Of a stretch of DNA of 64,000 nucleotides, positions 17,917 through 26,727 are shown piece by piece. The notes under the pieces were generated by a model. The model had not been told where the DNA came from. It did not search any database and saw only the letters and a program-made list of their open reading frames with translations. The position numbers and the translations under genes were made by a program. Source of the DNA: Acinetobacter celticus. GTDB lineage: Bacteria; Pseudomonadota; Gammaproteobacteria; Pseudomonadales; Moraxellaceae. Location of the stretch: contig NZ_MBDL01000011.1 in assembly GCF_001707755.1 (NCBI RefSeq), forward strand, positions 162,241-226,240, in the 5' to 3' direction. Numbering within the stretch: the first letter of the stretch is position 1; each line of letters opens with the position of its first letter.

Positions 17917-19730
17917 TAGTAAATCTCCATAGAGGATTTTTTAGATTTTGAGTTGTCATCAAGACTTAAAGGCTCATTGAAGAACGCATGTAAGAGTGCA
18001 AAAGCGAGATCGGCATGACCAATATTTTCAGCGCGTGAAGCTTCAAAAGTCATTTGCCGTTGCGATGCAGTTAATGTTTTACGAATAGCCATTAATGACA
18101 TGGCCACTTCAGTTGAACCTGCATCAAATTCGAATCGACCTTTATTGATCACATCCATACCTTTCATGACCAATTGAGTTTTGATGTCAACGTTATAATT
18201 GAAGGTCGTTAAATTTGGAAAAAAGTCACGGACCAATTGAGCAACACCAGTACCCATACCAGTGGTATCAAGTCCAATGTACTTGACGTTATATTTAGTC
18301 GTTATTTTTTTGATGTATTGGGCTTGACTGGCAAAATCCATGCCTTTGAACTGATGGTGTTCAAGTAAGCGAAATTTAGGATAATCAAGTTCAGGTGGAG
18401 CAATAACCACAAGACCTGCGCTATCACCATTTTCTGCTGGATCGTAACCGACCCAAACAGGTTTGTTACCAAATGGACGATTGGCTAAAGCCTTAAAATC
18501 ATTTGACCAAACTTCCCATGAATCGACCATACAGGGCTGAATGATACTGAGTGGAAAAACACTGTGGCCATCATCGACAAATTCACACATATATAAATTT
18601 GCAAATTCTTCACTACTGTTTTCAGCAATCAGTTCTTCAATATCAAATAGATCACAGCCTTGACGTTCAGCATCATAAATATTAACAATGTGTCGCCACA
18701 TCTTGTCGCCACACAATGCACCATTTTTTAAATGGTCATGTGCCGTATCAATTTCAATTCTGTTTTCTTTGGATTTACCTTTATTGAAGGCTTCACCCGT
18801 CCAGAACTTATAGGCTTCATGCGTTTTACTCGATGGCGTTGAAAAGTAGGTTTTTGTATATTGTTTTTGAGCAGCCATCGCCGATGCGACTTTTTTTAAT
18901 GTTGCAAAGCCATGCACCCAAAAGAATTCATCAAAGTACAAATCACCATGATAGGACTGGGCTGTTTTTGCATTCGTTCCCAAGAAAATCAATTGCACTG
19001 TATTGCCACACGGCAATGTGATTGAAATTGGATCGCCTTGCAGATCCACTTCAATAGACTGCATCACAAAGTTTTTAATGTAGGTTTTAAAACCATGTGC
19101 CTGTGCTTTTGAAGCAGATAGAAAAATCTGATTTCGACCAGTGGTCACAGCTTTGATTAAGGCTTCACGTGCAAAGTAGAAAGTGGCACCGATCTGACGT
19201 GATTTTAATAATGCACGGTTACGCTGTTCACGTGCGCGATACCAGACCTTTTGATATTCAAATAAGCCTTCATCAAAATCTTCAAGAAGTTTTTCAATCT
19301 GTTCTTCAGTCAATGCATTTGGTTGTTTTGGCTTACGTGGTCCAGCATTTCTATTTTGAAGCTTTGGATTTAGGTCTGTTTCATTGCCACCGTCAGTGTA
19401 TTTTTTAATTCGTGCCATACGCTCCATTTGGCGCATGAGAAGGTCCAAATCAGCACGATCACTAGGGGTATAAATATCTTTAATAATTAATTTGACTAAT
19501 TTAGCTTCTAAAGCCTGAGCAACCCTACCTTCTGGCGCCTCTTTATCCCATTCATCACGTGCTTTCCAGGCATGCACATTTTTATCGTTTTCTTTTAAGT
19601 ATTCTGCAATCGAACTGATTCGCCACCCCATCCAATACAAAAATTTTGCTAGAAGGCGGTTATCGAAAGTTAAATTTGTCGGGGTGTTGAGTGCTTTATC
19701 CATTGGCCCATTAAGCCAATGCCATAACAT
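17916..19730 (-). CDS. P: Terminase large subunit, ATPase and nuclease (P2 gpP family)
   Basis: A 604-aa protein, near the length of P2 gpP (590 aa). An N-terminal helix-turn-helix-like region precedes the ATPase core: a Walker A-like SRQIGATFYF (about residue 176) and YFDEFFW as Walker B. The C-terminal nuclease domain has WVGYDPAENGDSAGLVV and GLDTTGMGTGVAQLV. It cuts concatemers or circles at cos and pumps DNA into proheads. The start could also be the Met at 19703. Confidence 0.94.
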   Translation of the reverse strand: MLWHWLNGPMDKALNTPTNLTFDNRLLAKFLYWMGWRISSIAEYLKENDKNVHAWKARDEWDKEAPEGRVAQALEAKLVKLIIKDIYTPSDRADLDLLMRQMERMARIKKYTDGGNETDLNPKLQNRNAGPRKPKQPNALTEEQIEKLLEDFDEGLFEYQKVWYRAREQRNRALLKSRQIGATFYFAREALIKAVTTGRNQIFLSASKAQAHGFKTYIKNFVMQSIEVDLQGDPISITLPCGNTVQLIFLGTNAKTAQSYHGDLYFDEFFWVHGFATLKKVASAMAAQKQYTKTYFSTPSSKTHEAYKFWTGEAFNKGKSKENRIEIDTAHDHLKNGALCGDKMWRHIVNIYDAERQGCDLFDIEELIAENSSEEFANLYMCEFVDDGHSVFPLSIIQPCMVDSWEVWSNDFKALANRPFGNKPVWVGYDPAENGDSAGLVVIAPPELDYPKFRLLEHHQFKGMDFASQAQYIKKITTKYNVKYIGLDTTGMGTGVAQLVRDFFPNLTTFNYNVDIKTQLVMKGMDVINKGRFEFDAGSTEVAMSLMAIRKTLTASQRQMTFEASRAENIGHADLAFALLHAFFNEPLSLDDNSKSKKSSMEIY

Positions 19731-19748
19731 TTATTCATTCTGCGCCCC

Positions 19749-19771
19749 TTGTAAAACCCCGATATTACAAG
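19749..19771 (+). promoter_or_regulatory. Late-operon activator site 1 (before scaffold/capsid operon)
   Basis: A 23-bp dyad TTGTAA-AACCCCGATA-TTACAA-G, identical to the copies at 25780 and 30600. It lies between the divergent packaging and head operons, where P2 has its P and O late promoters. P2 Ogr sites are TGT-N12-ACA; here the spacing is N14. Only one intact copy is seen, so the leftward operon may use it too or rely on a weaker half-site (TGTAAT at 19795). Confidence 0.75.
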
Positions 19772-19862
19772 CCTATGAGATTGAATGTTCACGCTGTAAT
19801 TCCGATCCTGATAGCCACTTTGAATAGATTTGATCTATCGACTAAATAGACGGAATTCACCA

Positions 19863-20687
19863 ATGAAGAAATCCAAATTTTTCCGAGTTGCTGTAGCTGG
19901 TGCCACTACTGATGGACGCATCATTGAAGCAGCTTGGATTCAACAAATGGCCAAGAATTACAGCCAAAATACTTATACCGCATTAGCAAATATTGAGCAT
20001 ATTCGTGGACTTTCTCCAAACTCAGAATTCGGTAATTATGCAAAAGTTTTGGCGTTAAAAGCGCAAGAAGATGAAATTGCCGGTCAAAAAAAATGGTGTT
20101 TATATGCTCAACTTGAAGCATTCGACAACTTGATTGAATTGCATGATAAAAAGCAAAAGTTATTCAACTCAATTGAAGTGAATCCAAGTTTTTCAGATAC
20201 CAATGAAGCATATATGGTTGGTATTGCTTTCACTGATACCCCCGCTTCACTAGGTACTCAGATGATGGAATTTGCTGTACAAAATCCTGAAGCAAATCCA
20301 TTTTCAAATCGCAAACAACATAAAGACAATTTATTCACTGCAGCAACGGAAGCAAATCTTGAATTTGAAGAAGCTGTCCCTGATGCAGTTGGATTATTTT
20401 CAAAAGTTATGGGTTGGCTACAACCAAAACAAGAAGAACAGGACAATAAAAATAAAGGTCAATTCAAAGAAGTTGCAGATTCTATTGAAGAAATTGCAAA
20501 AACCTTTGGTGCCACATTGACTGAAGTTAAAGTTTTAAAAACAAACTATTCAAATCTTCAAAAAGAGCATGGTGAGTTAAAAACAGCCTTTAAAGAACTT
20601 CAAACTAAACTAGGTGAAGAGCCGAGTCCAAAAACACCGCCTGCGCCTGAAAACACTGGCAACTATTCAGAAAATATTGAGTGCTAA
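19863..20687 (+). CDS. O: Capsid scaffold and maturation protease (P2 gpO family)
   Basis: The product is 274 aa (P2: 284 aa). The frame opens at 19830, but the ATG at 19863 fits the family start. Protease residues of gpO can be placed: Asp17 (TTDGR), His46 (IEHIRG) and Ser129 in the hallmark DTPASLGT. The C-terminal half (residues 190-265) is a charged coiled coil, the scaffold part. It cleaves itself, the capsid and portal proteins during head maturation. Confidence 0.92.
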   Translation: MKKSKFFRVAVAGATTDGRIIEAAWIQQMAKNYSQNTYTALANIEHIRGLSPNSEFGNYAKVLALKAQEDEIAGQKKWCLYAQLEAFDNLIELHDKKQKLFNSIEVNPSFSDTNEAYMVGIAFTDTPASLGTQMMEFAVQNPEANPFSNRKQHKDNLFTAATEANLEFEEAVPDAVGLFSKVMGWLQPKQEEQDNKNKGQFKEVADSIEEIAKTFGATLTEVKVLKTNYSNLQKEHGELKTAFKELQTKLGEEPSPKTPPAPENTGNYSENIEC

Positions 20688-20691
20688 ACAC

Positions 20692-21702
20692 ATGAATAAA
20701 ACAACACGCTTTAAATTCAACAAAGTTCTCTCAAAAATTTCTGCTATTAATGGTGTTGAATCTACTGCAGCAAAATTTGCTGTTGAGCCATCAATTGCAC
20801 AAAAAATGATTGCAGGTGTTCAAGAATCATCTGAATTCTTAAAAAAAATTAACATGGAACCTGTGACTGAAGGTGAAGGCGAAGCGATTGGTCTAACTCA
20901 AGGTTCAACCATTGCAGGTCGTTCAAATACTAAAGGCGGTACTGCACGTAAACCCGTTGATCCAACAGGTTTAGAATCAAATGCATATGCATGTAAAAAA
21001 ACGGATTTTGACGTTGCATTACGTTATGAAAAAATGGATGCATGGGCAAAACACGAAGACTTCTACGCAAAATGGAAAGCTTTTGTTGATCGTGCCATTG
21101 CTTTAGATATGATCATGATTGGTTGGAATGGTAAAACTGCTGCTATTCAAACAGATCGTGCATCAAATCCACTCCTTCAAGATGTGAATATTGGCTGGTT
21201 AGAAAAAATACGTACCAAAGCACCAGCACATCACATGAAAGAAGTAGTTGTTGCTTCAGGAAAAGTTAAAATTGGTACAGGTGGTGATTATAATAATTTA
21301 GATGCTCTGGTTGTCGATATTGTTGGCGATTTAATTGATGAAGTTCATCAAGACGATACTGACCTAGTGGTTATTTGTGGTCGCCAATTGCTCAATGATA
21401 AAAACTTCCCGCTGGTGAATGATGCCTCTGATAATACCGATACTTTGGCAGGTCAAGTATTAGTAGCTCAGAAGCAAATGGGTGGTCTGCCTGCAGTCCG
21501 TGTGCCTTTCTTCCCTGACAATGCATTGTTGGTTACTTCATTTGATAACCTATCAATTTATTTCCAAGAATCAGGTAAGCGTCGTCAAATTATTGATCGC
21601 TCTGAAATGGATCAGGTCGAAGAATATCAATCTTCAAATGATGCTTATGTCATCGAAAACTACAAAAAAGTAGCTTTCGTAGAAAACATCGAAATTCTAT
21701 AA
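20692..21702 (+). CDS. N: Major capsid protein (P2 gpN family)
   Basis: A 336-aa HK97-fold capsid protein of P2 type (P2: 357 aa). Starting at 20692 gives MNKTTRFKFNKVLSKI. Family traits are ESSEFLKKINMEPVTEGEGE, DPTGLESNAYACKKTDFDV and MIGWNGKTAA. The N-terminal 20-30 residues are probably removed by gpO. The longer frame from 20614 runs into the scaffold gene and is not the real start. Confidence 0.95.
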   Translation: MNKTTRFKFNKVLSKISAINGVESTAAKFAVEPSIAQKMIAGVQESSEFLKKINMEPVTEGEGEAIGLTQGSTIAGRSNTKGGTARKPVDPTGLESNAYACKKTDFDVALRYEKMDAWAKHEDFYAKWKAFVDRAIALDMIMIGWNGKTAAIQTDRASNPLLQDVNIGWLEKIRTKAPAHHMKEVVVASGKVKIGTGGDYNNLDALVVDIVGDLIDEVHQDDTDLVVICGRQLLNDKNFPLVNDASDNTDTLAGQVLVAQKQMGGLPAVRVPFFPDNALLVTSFDNLSIYFQESGKRRQIIDRSEMDQVEEYQSSNDAYVIENYKKVAFVENIEIL

Positions 21703-21712
21703 AGGGTGATTT

Positions 21713-22474
21713 ATGTTGAGTCCAGCTCGACGACATCGCCTAGCAGTCAAAGCAGCTTTAGAAGCTGCTAAGGCTGACGAATTTGGTGGTGTACGTCCAG
21801 ACGCAAGCGTCTATCAATTGCAATTGACTGAATTAAAAAATGACACGCATGTTTTACGTTCAATTCAATCTCAAACTGAGCGTGCCAAAGTTAAAGCAGA
21901 ACAACTTATTCCAAAGCATATGCCCTATGTTAACGGTGTAATCGAATCAGGCTTCAAAGTCGATCAAGATGAAGTGATTACAACAATCATGATTTGGTGC
22001 TTTGACAGTGCATTATTTGATGTAGGTTTAAAACTTGCTGAATATGCGTTGAAGCATAATTTAAAAATGCCTGATTCATATAGCCGAAACACAGCAACAA
22101 TCATTGCAGAAGAAATTGGCAATGCTGCACGAGTGGCACATAAAGCCGGTGATGATTTCCAGTTAGAAGTTTTAGAAAAGGCCCATCACATCACCACCGA
22201 TTTTGATATGCCAGATGAAGTACGCGCCAAGATTCTTTTGGCGATTGGTCGTGCTTATCTTCATCGTGAATTAGCAACTTTGGCTGTCGCATATCTCAAA
22301 GCAGCCGTTGAAAAACATGAAAACTGCGGTGGTAAACAAGACCTTCAAAAAGCTGAACGATTATTCAAAAAGCAAGCTGAAGAACAATTAAAAAATCTAC
22401 CTGAACCAATGCTAAATGCAGATGGTTCACAGGTCGTCGATGATCAAGGCAATTTAGCTTTTCATCCGACGTAA
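21713..22474 (+). CDS. M: Terminase small subunit (P2 gpM family)
   Basis: A 253-aa protein (P2 gpM is 247 aa). It starts MLSPARRHRLAVKAALEAA, which matches the start of that family closely. AAAGGGTGA precedes the ATG. gpM recognises cos DNA together with gpP. Confidence 0.92.
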   Translation: MLSPARRHRLAVKAALEAAKADEFGGVRPDASVYQLQLTELKNDTHVLRSIQSQTERAKVKAEQLIPKHMPYVNGVIESGFKVDQDEVITTIMIWCFDSALFDVGLKLAEYALKHNLKMPDSYSRNTATIIAEEIGNAARVAHKAGDDFQLEVLEKAHHITTDFDMPDEVRAKILLAIGRAYLHRELATLAVAYLKAAVEKHENCGGKQDLQKAERLFKKQAEEQLKNLPEPMLNADGSQVVDDQGNLAFHPT

Positions 22475-22493
22475 CGAGTGCCCCGCGCCAACC

Positions 22494-22559
22494 GAGGGGC
22501 AGAACTGATGATGTAGTGACATCTTAATGTTTAATTACTAATTCAGTTCTCCACCCCTC
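22494..22559 (+). other. Long stem-loop between M and L genes
   Basis: GAGGGG (22494-22499) pairs with CCCCTC (22554-22559), and AGAACTGA (22501-22508) with TCAGTTCT (22543-22550). A nested GATGT/ACATC hairpin lies at 22508-22521. The whole intergenic gap folds into one elongated structure in the mRNA, ending 12 nt before the L start. There is no T run, so a processing or translational role is likelier than termination. Confidence 0.6.
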
Positions 22560-22571
22560 AACTATTTGAGT

Positions 22572-23042
22572 ATGACAATGACTGGATTAATTGCAAACGG
22601 CAACCGTGACAGTGAAAACATTGTCATCACCAGTGATGATTTTTTCCCTGGCGTATCTTCAAAAGAAATTCGTGAATCATTACGCTTTGATAGCAGTGTC
22701 ACCAATCAACGTCTAATCCCTGCTATTGAAGCAGCTGTCATAGAAGTAAATGATCAGCTTGAATCACTCACTTCAAAAGCAACCTCACTCGCTGAATTAA
22801 ATCCAAAAAAAATTAAAACAAATGGTGTTGAGAAACCTATAGCAGAAGTCCTGTATCTGCGGGCTGTAGCAGCGTCTGTTGGTGCAGAACTCAATGAAAA
22901 ATATCGCGCTTATGACACCACCAGTAATGGCAGTCAAAAAGCAGATGAACTGTCCCCTACCATTGATGATTATCGTCGTGACTTACGATATGCCATTCGT
23001 GATTTAAAAAAACTTCGTCGGGTAAATGTGGAGTTGATTTAA
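22572..23042 (+). CDS. L: Head completion/stabilisation protein (P2 gpL family)
   Basis: About 156 aa (P2 gpL: 169 aa). Traits are ITSDDFFPGVSSKEIRESLR near the start and LYLRAVAASVGAELNEKYRAYD. It closes filled heads at the neck. The frame opens at a TTG (22566), but the ATGs at 22572 and 22578 are better starts. Confidence 0.9.
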   Translation: MTMTGLIANGNRDSENIVITSDDFFPGVSSKEIRESLRFDSSVTNQRLIPAIEAAVIEVNDQLESLTSKATSLAELNPKKIKTNGVEKPIAEVLYLRAVAASVGAELNEKYRAYDTTSNGSQKADELSPTIDDYRRDLRYAIRDLKKLRRVNVELI

Positions 23043-23252
23043 GTGAAAACTATATATGCAATTCAGAATGACACTGTTGATGCGATCTGCTGGCGTAACT
23101 ATGGCCGAAGTTCTGGTGTAGTAGAAGCCGTCCTTGAACAAAATGCCCATATAGCAAATTTAGGCCCTTTACTCCCAATGGGGACGAAGATTTTTTTACC
23201 CGAAATTCAAACACAACAGAATAAAACACAAAGTATTCAGCTTTGGGATTGA
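23043..23252 (+). CDS. X: Tail protein X (P2 gpX family)
   Basis: A 69-aa protein, the same size as P2 gpX (67 aa). It has a LysM-like fold: YAIQNDTVDAICWRNYG and LPMGTKIFLPE. It starts with GTG right after the L stop. It is thought to join tail and baseplate. Confidence 0.9.
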   Translation: MKTIYAIQNDTVDAICWRNYGRSSGVVEAVLEQNAHIANLGPLLPMGTKIFLPEIQTQQNKTQSIQLWD

Positions 23253-23259
23253 GAAAAAT

Positions 23260-23652
23260 ATGCCTGAACCAACTTCATCAACAACAGTTGCAATTACTGC
23301 TTCCGCTGGATTGCTATCACTCCTCCCATTCGTAAATGGTGATGCTTTATTCGGTGCCGTCATTGGTGCGGCTTTTTTAGCTTATACCCAAGTTTCACTA
23401 AATACCGCTAAACGTATTTTCTCCCTGATGTTATCAGTTGCTTTGGGTTATGCCCTGGCACCTGAAATTTCTAGCCGAACGAATGTAAATAGTCATACGG
23501 TCATTGCCTGCTTCACTAGCATGTTTGCTTTACCAATTTTGGTCAAAGTCATGTCATGGGTGAATAAATCCACATTGACCGAAATATTTAACACGACTTC
23601 TAAATTCTTTTCTGCCCTGTCCAATACATTTGGAAAGGAGAATAAAAAATGA
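23260..23652 (+). CDS. Small membrane protein, candidate holin
   Basis: A 130-aa protein with about three hydrophobic segments (residues 10-24, 29-48 and 52-70) and a charged C-terminus. In P2 the holin gene Y and lysis genes sit at this place. Together with the next membrane protein it probably makes a holin/antiholin pair; which is which cannot be told. Confidence 0.7.
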   Translation: MPEPTSSTTVAITASAGLLSLLPFVNGDALFGAVIGAAFLAYTQVSLNTAKRIFSLMLSVALGYALAPEISSRTNVNSHTVIACFTSMFALPILVKVMSWVNKSTLTEIFNTTSKFFSALSNTFGKENKK

Positions 23653-23945
23653 CGTATTTACTTACTTCCCCTGTTGCACAGCTCATTTTTTCAGTTATTG
23701 CCGTGCTGTGCTATGTGGCATGCGCTTTTCGTATTTTATGTTTTGATCATTTGCACGAACAATCTTGTTCATTTCGCTTGTTTGCAGTGGTTCTAATTGG
23801 GGCTTTCCTTGCACAAAGCCTGCACATTATTTTTATTAAAGATCCTGTCACTGTATGGGATGCAATTTTTTCAATTTTTCTTGTCCTATTCATTTTTCGC
23901 AACAAAGGCGATGTCGTTTCAATGTTACGGAGTCATACAACATGA
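23649..23945 (+). CDS. Small membrane protein, candidate holin or antiholin
   Basis: A 98-aa protein with three predicted membrane segments (residues 8-28, 40-60 and 68-83), like 3-TM phage holins. Its start overlaps the stop of the preceding membrane gene and its end overlaps the start of the endolysin gene, so translation is probably coupled. Confidence 0.7.
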   Translation: MTYLLTSPVAQLIFSVIAVLCYVACAFRILCFDHLHEQSCSFRLFAVVLIGAFLAQSLHIIFIKDPVTVWDAIFSIFLVLFIFRNKGDVVSMLRSHTT

Positions 23946-24799
23946 TTATTTTAAAATTTGGGGCTAAAGGTTCTGCTGTCGTTGAGCTACAAAAGTTATT
24001 AGTGAAAAACGGAATGTCAGGCAAAAATAAAAAGCCCCTCAGTGTCGATGGTGATTTTGGTGAAAGTACCGAATTTGCTGTCATGCAATTTCAGAAATTG
24101 CAAAATTTAAAAGTTGATGGACTCGCTGGAGACAGTACCTTAAAAACTTTGCGCGGTGATGACACCAGTAAACTTTTAAAGGAAAGTGATTTAGTTGCAG
24201 GTGCAAAGCGCTTAGGTGTTTCAGTGAATGTCATTAAAGCAATTGCTGAAGTTGAAACTCAAGGTGCAGGATTTTTAGATAATGGCCGCCCTAAAATTTT
24301 ATTTGAACGCCATCGTATGTATTTTTATTTAATTCAAAAGTTTGGAAAAACTAAAGCCAATGAGTTTATGGCCAACTATCCAAGCATCGTAAATAACAAA
24401 ACCGGTGGCTATCTAGGTGGATCAGCTGAATATACCCGTCTAAGCATTGCTAAACAGATTGATGTTGAATGTGCTTTACAGTCTGCAAGTTGGGGCCGTT
24501 TCCAGCTTATGGGTGAAAACTGGAAAACTCTTGGTTATGTATCTGCACAAGAGTTTGTAAGCCAACATGAACAAAATGAAGGTTTACAGTTTGAAGCCTT
24601 TCTTCGTTATTGCGAAACTAAATCAGGCGTTATTGATGACAAATCTTGGAAACTCATCGATGCATTACGTGAAGAAAACTGGCATGTTGTTTTTAGCCTA
24701 TATAACGGTAGAAACTACAAAAAACTGGGCTATGACAGCAAGTTTTTACGAGTTATGAATCGCCTCGATCCTAATTATAAGAGTCCTCAAGCAGCATGA
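23942..24799 (+). CDS. Endolysin: peptidoglycan-binding and N-acetylmuramidase domains
   Basis: A 285-aa protein from the ATG at 23942; the longer frame from 23855 reads into the holin gene. Residues 1-75 are a peptidoglycan-binding repeat (LKFGAKGSAVVELQKLL, VDGDFGESTEFAVMQFQ). Residues 85-280 are an N-acetylmuramidase of the DUF3380 type, with the likely catalytic Glu in IKAIAEVETQGAGF. There is no signal peptide, so it depends on the holin. In P2 the corresponding gene K encodes a different type of lysozyme. Confidence 0.9.
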   Translation: MIILKFGAKGSAVVELQKLLVKNGMSGKNKKPLSVDGDFGESTEFAVMQFQKLQNLKVDGLAGDSTLKTLRGDDTSKLLKESDLVAGAKRLGVSVNVIKAIAEVETQGAGFLDNGRPKILFERHRMYFYLIQKFGKTKANEFMANYPSIVNNKTGGYLGGSAEYTRLSIAKQIDVECALQSASWGRFQLMGENWKTLGYVSAQEFVSQHEQNEGLQFEAFLRYCETKSGVIDDKSWKLIDALREENWHVVFSLYNGRNYKKLGYDSKFLRVMNRLDPNYKSPQAA

Positions 24800-25323
24800 A
24801 AAAACCTCAAGCCCTAAGAGAATACTTGCTGAAATCTATTCCTGATTTAGTTTCAAATCAGGATAGATTAGATATATTCGTAGAAAATGGAAAATTACGT
24901 AGTACGTTATCAGGCGGCTATAGTTTTGAAATGGCATATACACTCGATATGACAATCACTGACTATGCGGGTGATGTTGATTTAGTGGCCTTTGCCCTCT
25001 TTACCTGGCTTGCGACTAACCAATCAGAACTTATGGCAAACATTAAGAATGATAAAAATGAAATCATTTTTGAAGCTGAACTGATTGATAACACCAAATA
25101 TGATTTGAATATCAAAGTTCCATTAACTGAACGCGTCATTTCAACACGGGCTGAGAACGGTCAATACAATTTAAGCTATCCACCTGAACCGCAATATACA
25201 GAATTTGGGCCACCTACAGAATTCACTGTTCTAGATGCGGATGGTAATAAACTTGCTTCATGGACCACTGTTGATAAAGAAGGTTGGTCTTTAGACATGC
25301 CACCACCAGGTAAAAGTCCATGA
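24796..25323 (+). CDS. R: Tail completion protein (P2 gpR family)
   Basis: A 175-aa protein (P2 gpR: 155 aa). The start MKKPQALREYLLKSIPDL and the core SGGYSFEMAYTLDMTITDYA are typical of gpR. Its ATG overlaps the endolysin stop. It helps finish the tail tip that joins the head. Confidence 0.9.
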   Translation: MKKPQALREYLLKSIPDLVSNQDRLDIFVENGKLRSTLSGGYSFEMAYTLDMTITDYAGDVDLVAFALFTWLATNQSELMANIKNDKNEIIFEAELIDNTKYDLNIKVPLTERVISTRAENGQYNLSYPPEPQYTEFGPPTEFTVLDADGNKLASWTTVDKEGWSLDMPPPGKSP

Positions 25324-25769
25324 GCCAGAACTTTGAAAAGTTAGCCGACCATTTACAGCCGTTATTGCAACGGCTGTCATCGGCTGAAAGAAGTAAACTA
25401 GCGAAAAAAATTGGCCGAGATCTAAGGAATAGCCAAAAAAAACGGATTACTGAACAAAAAAATACAGATGGTTCAAGTTATACACCACGACGAAAACGGC
25501 TACGTGAAAAGAAAGGTCGAATTAAGCGTAAGATGTTTACAAGACTTAAATCCAATACGCATCTAAAACTTTTAAGTAATGCTGATGCCGTTGCGATTGG
25601 TTTTATTGGTAGAATTTCTAGAATTGCCAACGTCCATCAAAAAGGTCTAAGAGATCGTGCAGAGCGTGGAGCGCCTGATGTAGTTTATCCCACACGTGAG
25701 CTACTAGGCTTAACGAATCAAGAAATTAAACAGATTGAAGATTCATTCTTAAAGCATATTAATATTTAA
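25320..25769 (+). CDS. S: Tail completion/virion morphogenesis protein (P2 gpS family)
   Basis: A 149-aa basic protein, as in P2 gpS (150 aa). Traits are ERSKLAKKIGRDLRNSQKKR, KNTDGSSYTPRR and VHQKGLRDRAERGAPDVVYP. Its start overlaps the R stop, and it ends the head/lysis operon. Confidence 0.9.
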   Translation: MSQNFEKLADHLQPLLQRLSSAERSKLAKKIGRDLRNSQKKRITEQKNTDGSSYTPRRKRLREKKGRIKRKMFTRLKSNTHLKLLSNADAVAIGFIGRISRIANVHQKGLRDRAERGAPDVVYPTRELLGLTNQEIKQIEDSFLKHINI

Positions 25770-25779
25770 GCATTTCCAA

Positions 25780-25802
25780 TTGTAAAACCCCGATATTACA
25801 AG
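25780..25802 (+). promoter_or_regulatory. Late-operon activator site 2 (before baseplate operon)
   Basis: The same 23-bp dyad as at 19749. Similarity to site 1 continues downstream (CTAT-A and TGAA at equal distance). It lies 10 bp after the S stop, where P2 has the V promoter. The nearest start codons are at 25817 and 25847, so if the usual -55 position holds, the mRNA leader must be very short and V probably starts at 25847. Confidence 0.75.
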
Positions 25803-25816
25803 TCTATCAAGCTGAA

Positions 25817-26383
25817 ATGCCAACACCATTGACGCAAAGTGTTGGCATGAATGCAGATCTTGCCCGTCGTCTTGAAAACATTGTTCGTTATGGAACAATC
25901 AAGACCATTAATCCGTCTAAACCTATTCCTAGTGTCATCGTCGATCTTGGCGATATGCAGACACCCGAAATCCGTTGTCTCAATGTTCGCTCAGGTTCTG
26001 ATGCGACATGGGATATGCCATCTGAAGAAGAAGAATGTATTGTCTGGTCTCCATGCGGAGAAATAGGCCCTACAAGCTTCGCAATGTATGGCTTCTACAA
26101 TGAAAAACACCCTGCTCCTTCCGATGATTTAAATAAAAAAATCAGAATGTTTTCTGATGGTTGTGTCATTGCGTATGACGTATCTACGCATGAATTATCA
26201 GCACGTTTACCGGAAGGTGGAACTGCAAATATTATTGCGAATGTGAAAATCATAGGAACCCTTCACTGTACCGAAAACATTACAACTGACGCTGATGTTA
26301 TAGCTGGAAGTATTAGCCTTAAAAAGCATAAAACAGACAAAGTTCAACCTGGTTCTGGTCAATCAGGAGCCCCAATTCCATGA
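25817..26383 (+). CDS. V: Baseplate assembly protein / spike (P2 gpV family)
   Basis: A 188-aa protein from the first ATG; it is 178 aa if the ATG at 25847 (MNADLARRLENIVRYGTI) is used, which fits the family start better. The OB-fold region covers residues 30-90 and a repetitive C-terminal beta part ends in HKTDKVQPGSGQSGAPIP. gpV trimers form the membrane-piercing tip of the tail. Neither start has a strong ribosome binding site. Confidence 0.9.
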   Translation: MPTPLTQSVGMNADLARRLENIVRYGTIKTINPSKPIPSVIVDLGDMQTPEIRCLNVRSGSDATWDMPSEEEECIVWSPCGEIGPTSFAMYGFYNEKHPAPSDDLNKKIRMFSDGCVIAYDVSTHELSARLPEGGTANIIANVKIIGTLHCTENITTDADVIAGSISLKKHKTDKVQPGSGQSGAPIP

Positions 26384-26727
26384 TGTCACGTACTACAGGT
26401 TTTCATCTTCAAGATGAAGTAGAGCATATCAGTCAGGCTATTCAAGATATTTTAACCACGCCGATTGGTAGCCGGCTAATGCGACGGAACTACGGATCAT
26501 TATTACCACAGTTAATTTCTACGCCTTTCAATGATGTAAATCGTATGCAGTTATTTGCAGCTACTGCTACAGCATTAATTCAATGGGAAGACAGGATTAA
26601 CCTTGAATCCATCGCTATTGAATTTGTTGAACAGGGAAAATTCGTCATAGAACTTGGACTAACCCTTGCCAACAATAACCAAAAAGAATCTCTCAGTATT
26701 CCATTAAACTTCGGGGCCATCGCATGA
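26380..26727 (+). CDS. W: Baseplate wedge protein (P2 gpW, gp25 family)
   Basis: A 115-aa protein, like P2 gpW (115 aa). The gp25-like core is clear: HISQAIQDILTTPIGSRLMR and RNYGSLLPQLISTP. It overlaps the V stop by four bases. Confidence 0.93.
   Translation: MMSRTTGFHLQDEVEHISQAIQDILTTPIGSRLMRRNYGSLLPQLISTPFNDVNRMQLFAATATALIQWEDRINLESIAIEFVEQGKFVIELGLTLANNNQKESLSIPLNFGAIA

Noticed and set aside
20614..20691. Long N-terminus for the capsid protein
   Set aside because: It overlaps the end of the scaffold gene in another frame. The ATG at 20692 matches the family start.
23855..23941. Longer endolysin start
   Set aside because: The extra 29 residues read through the holin-like gene and have no domain; ATG 23942 begins the binding repeat.
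25780..25802. Dyads at 19749, 25780 and 30600 as terminators
   Set aside because: The arms are only 6-7 bp around a 10-bp loop with no T run, and the loop sequence is conserved exactly, which points to protein binding.
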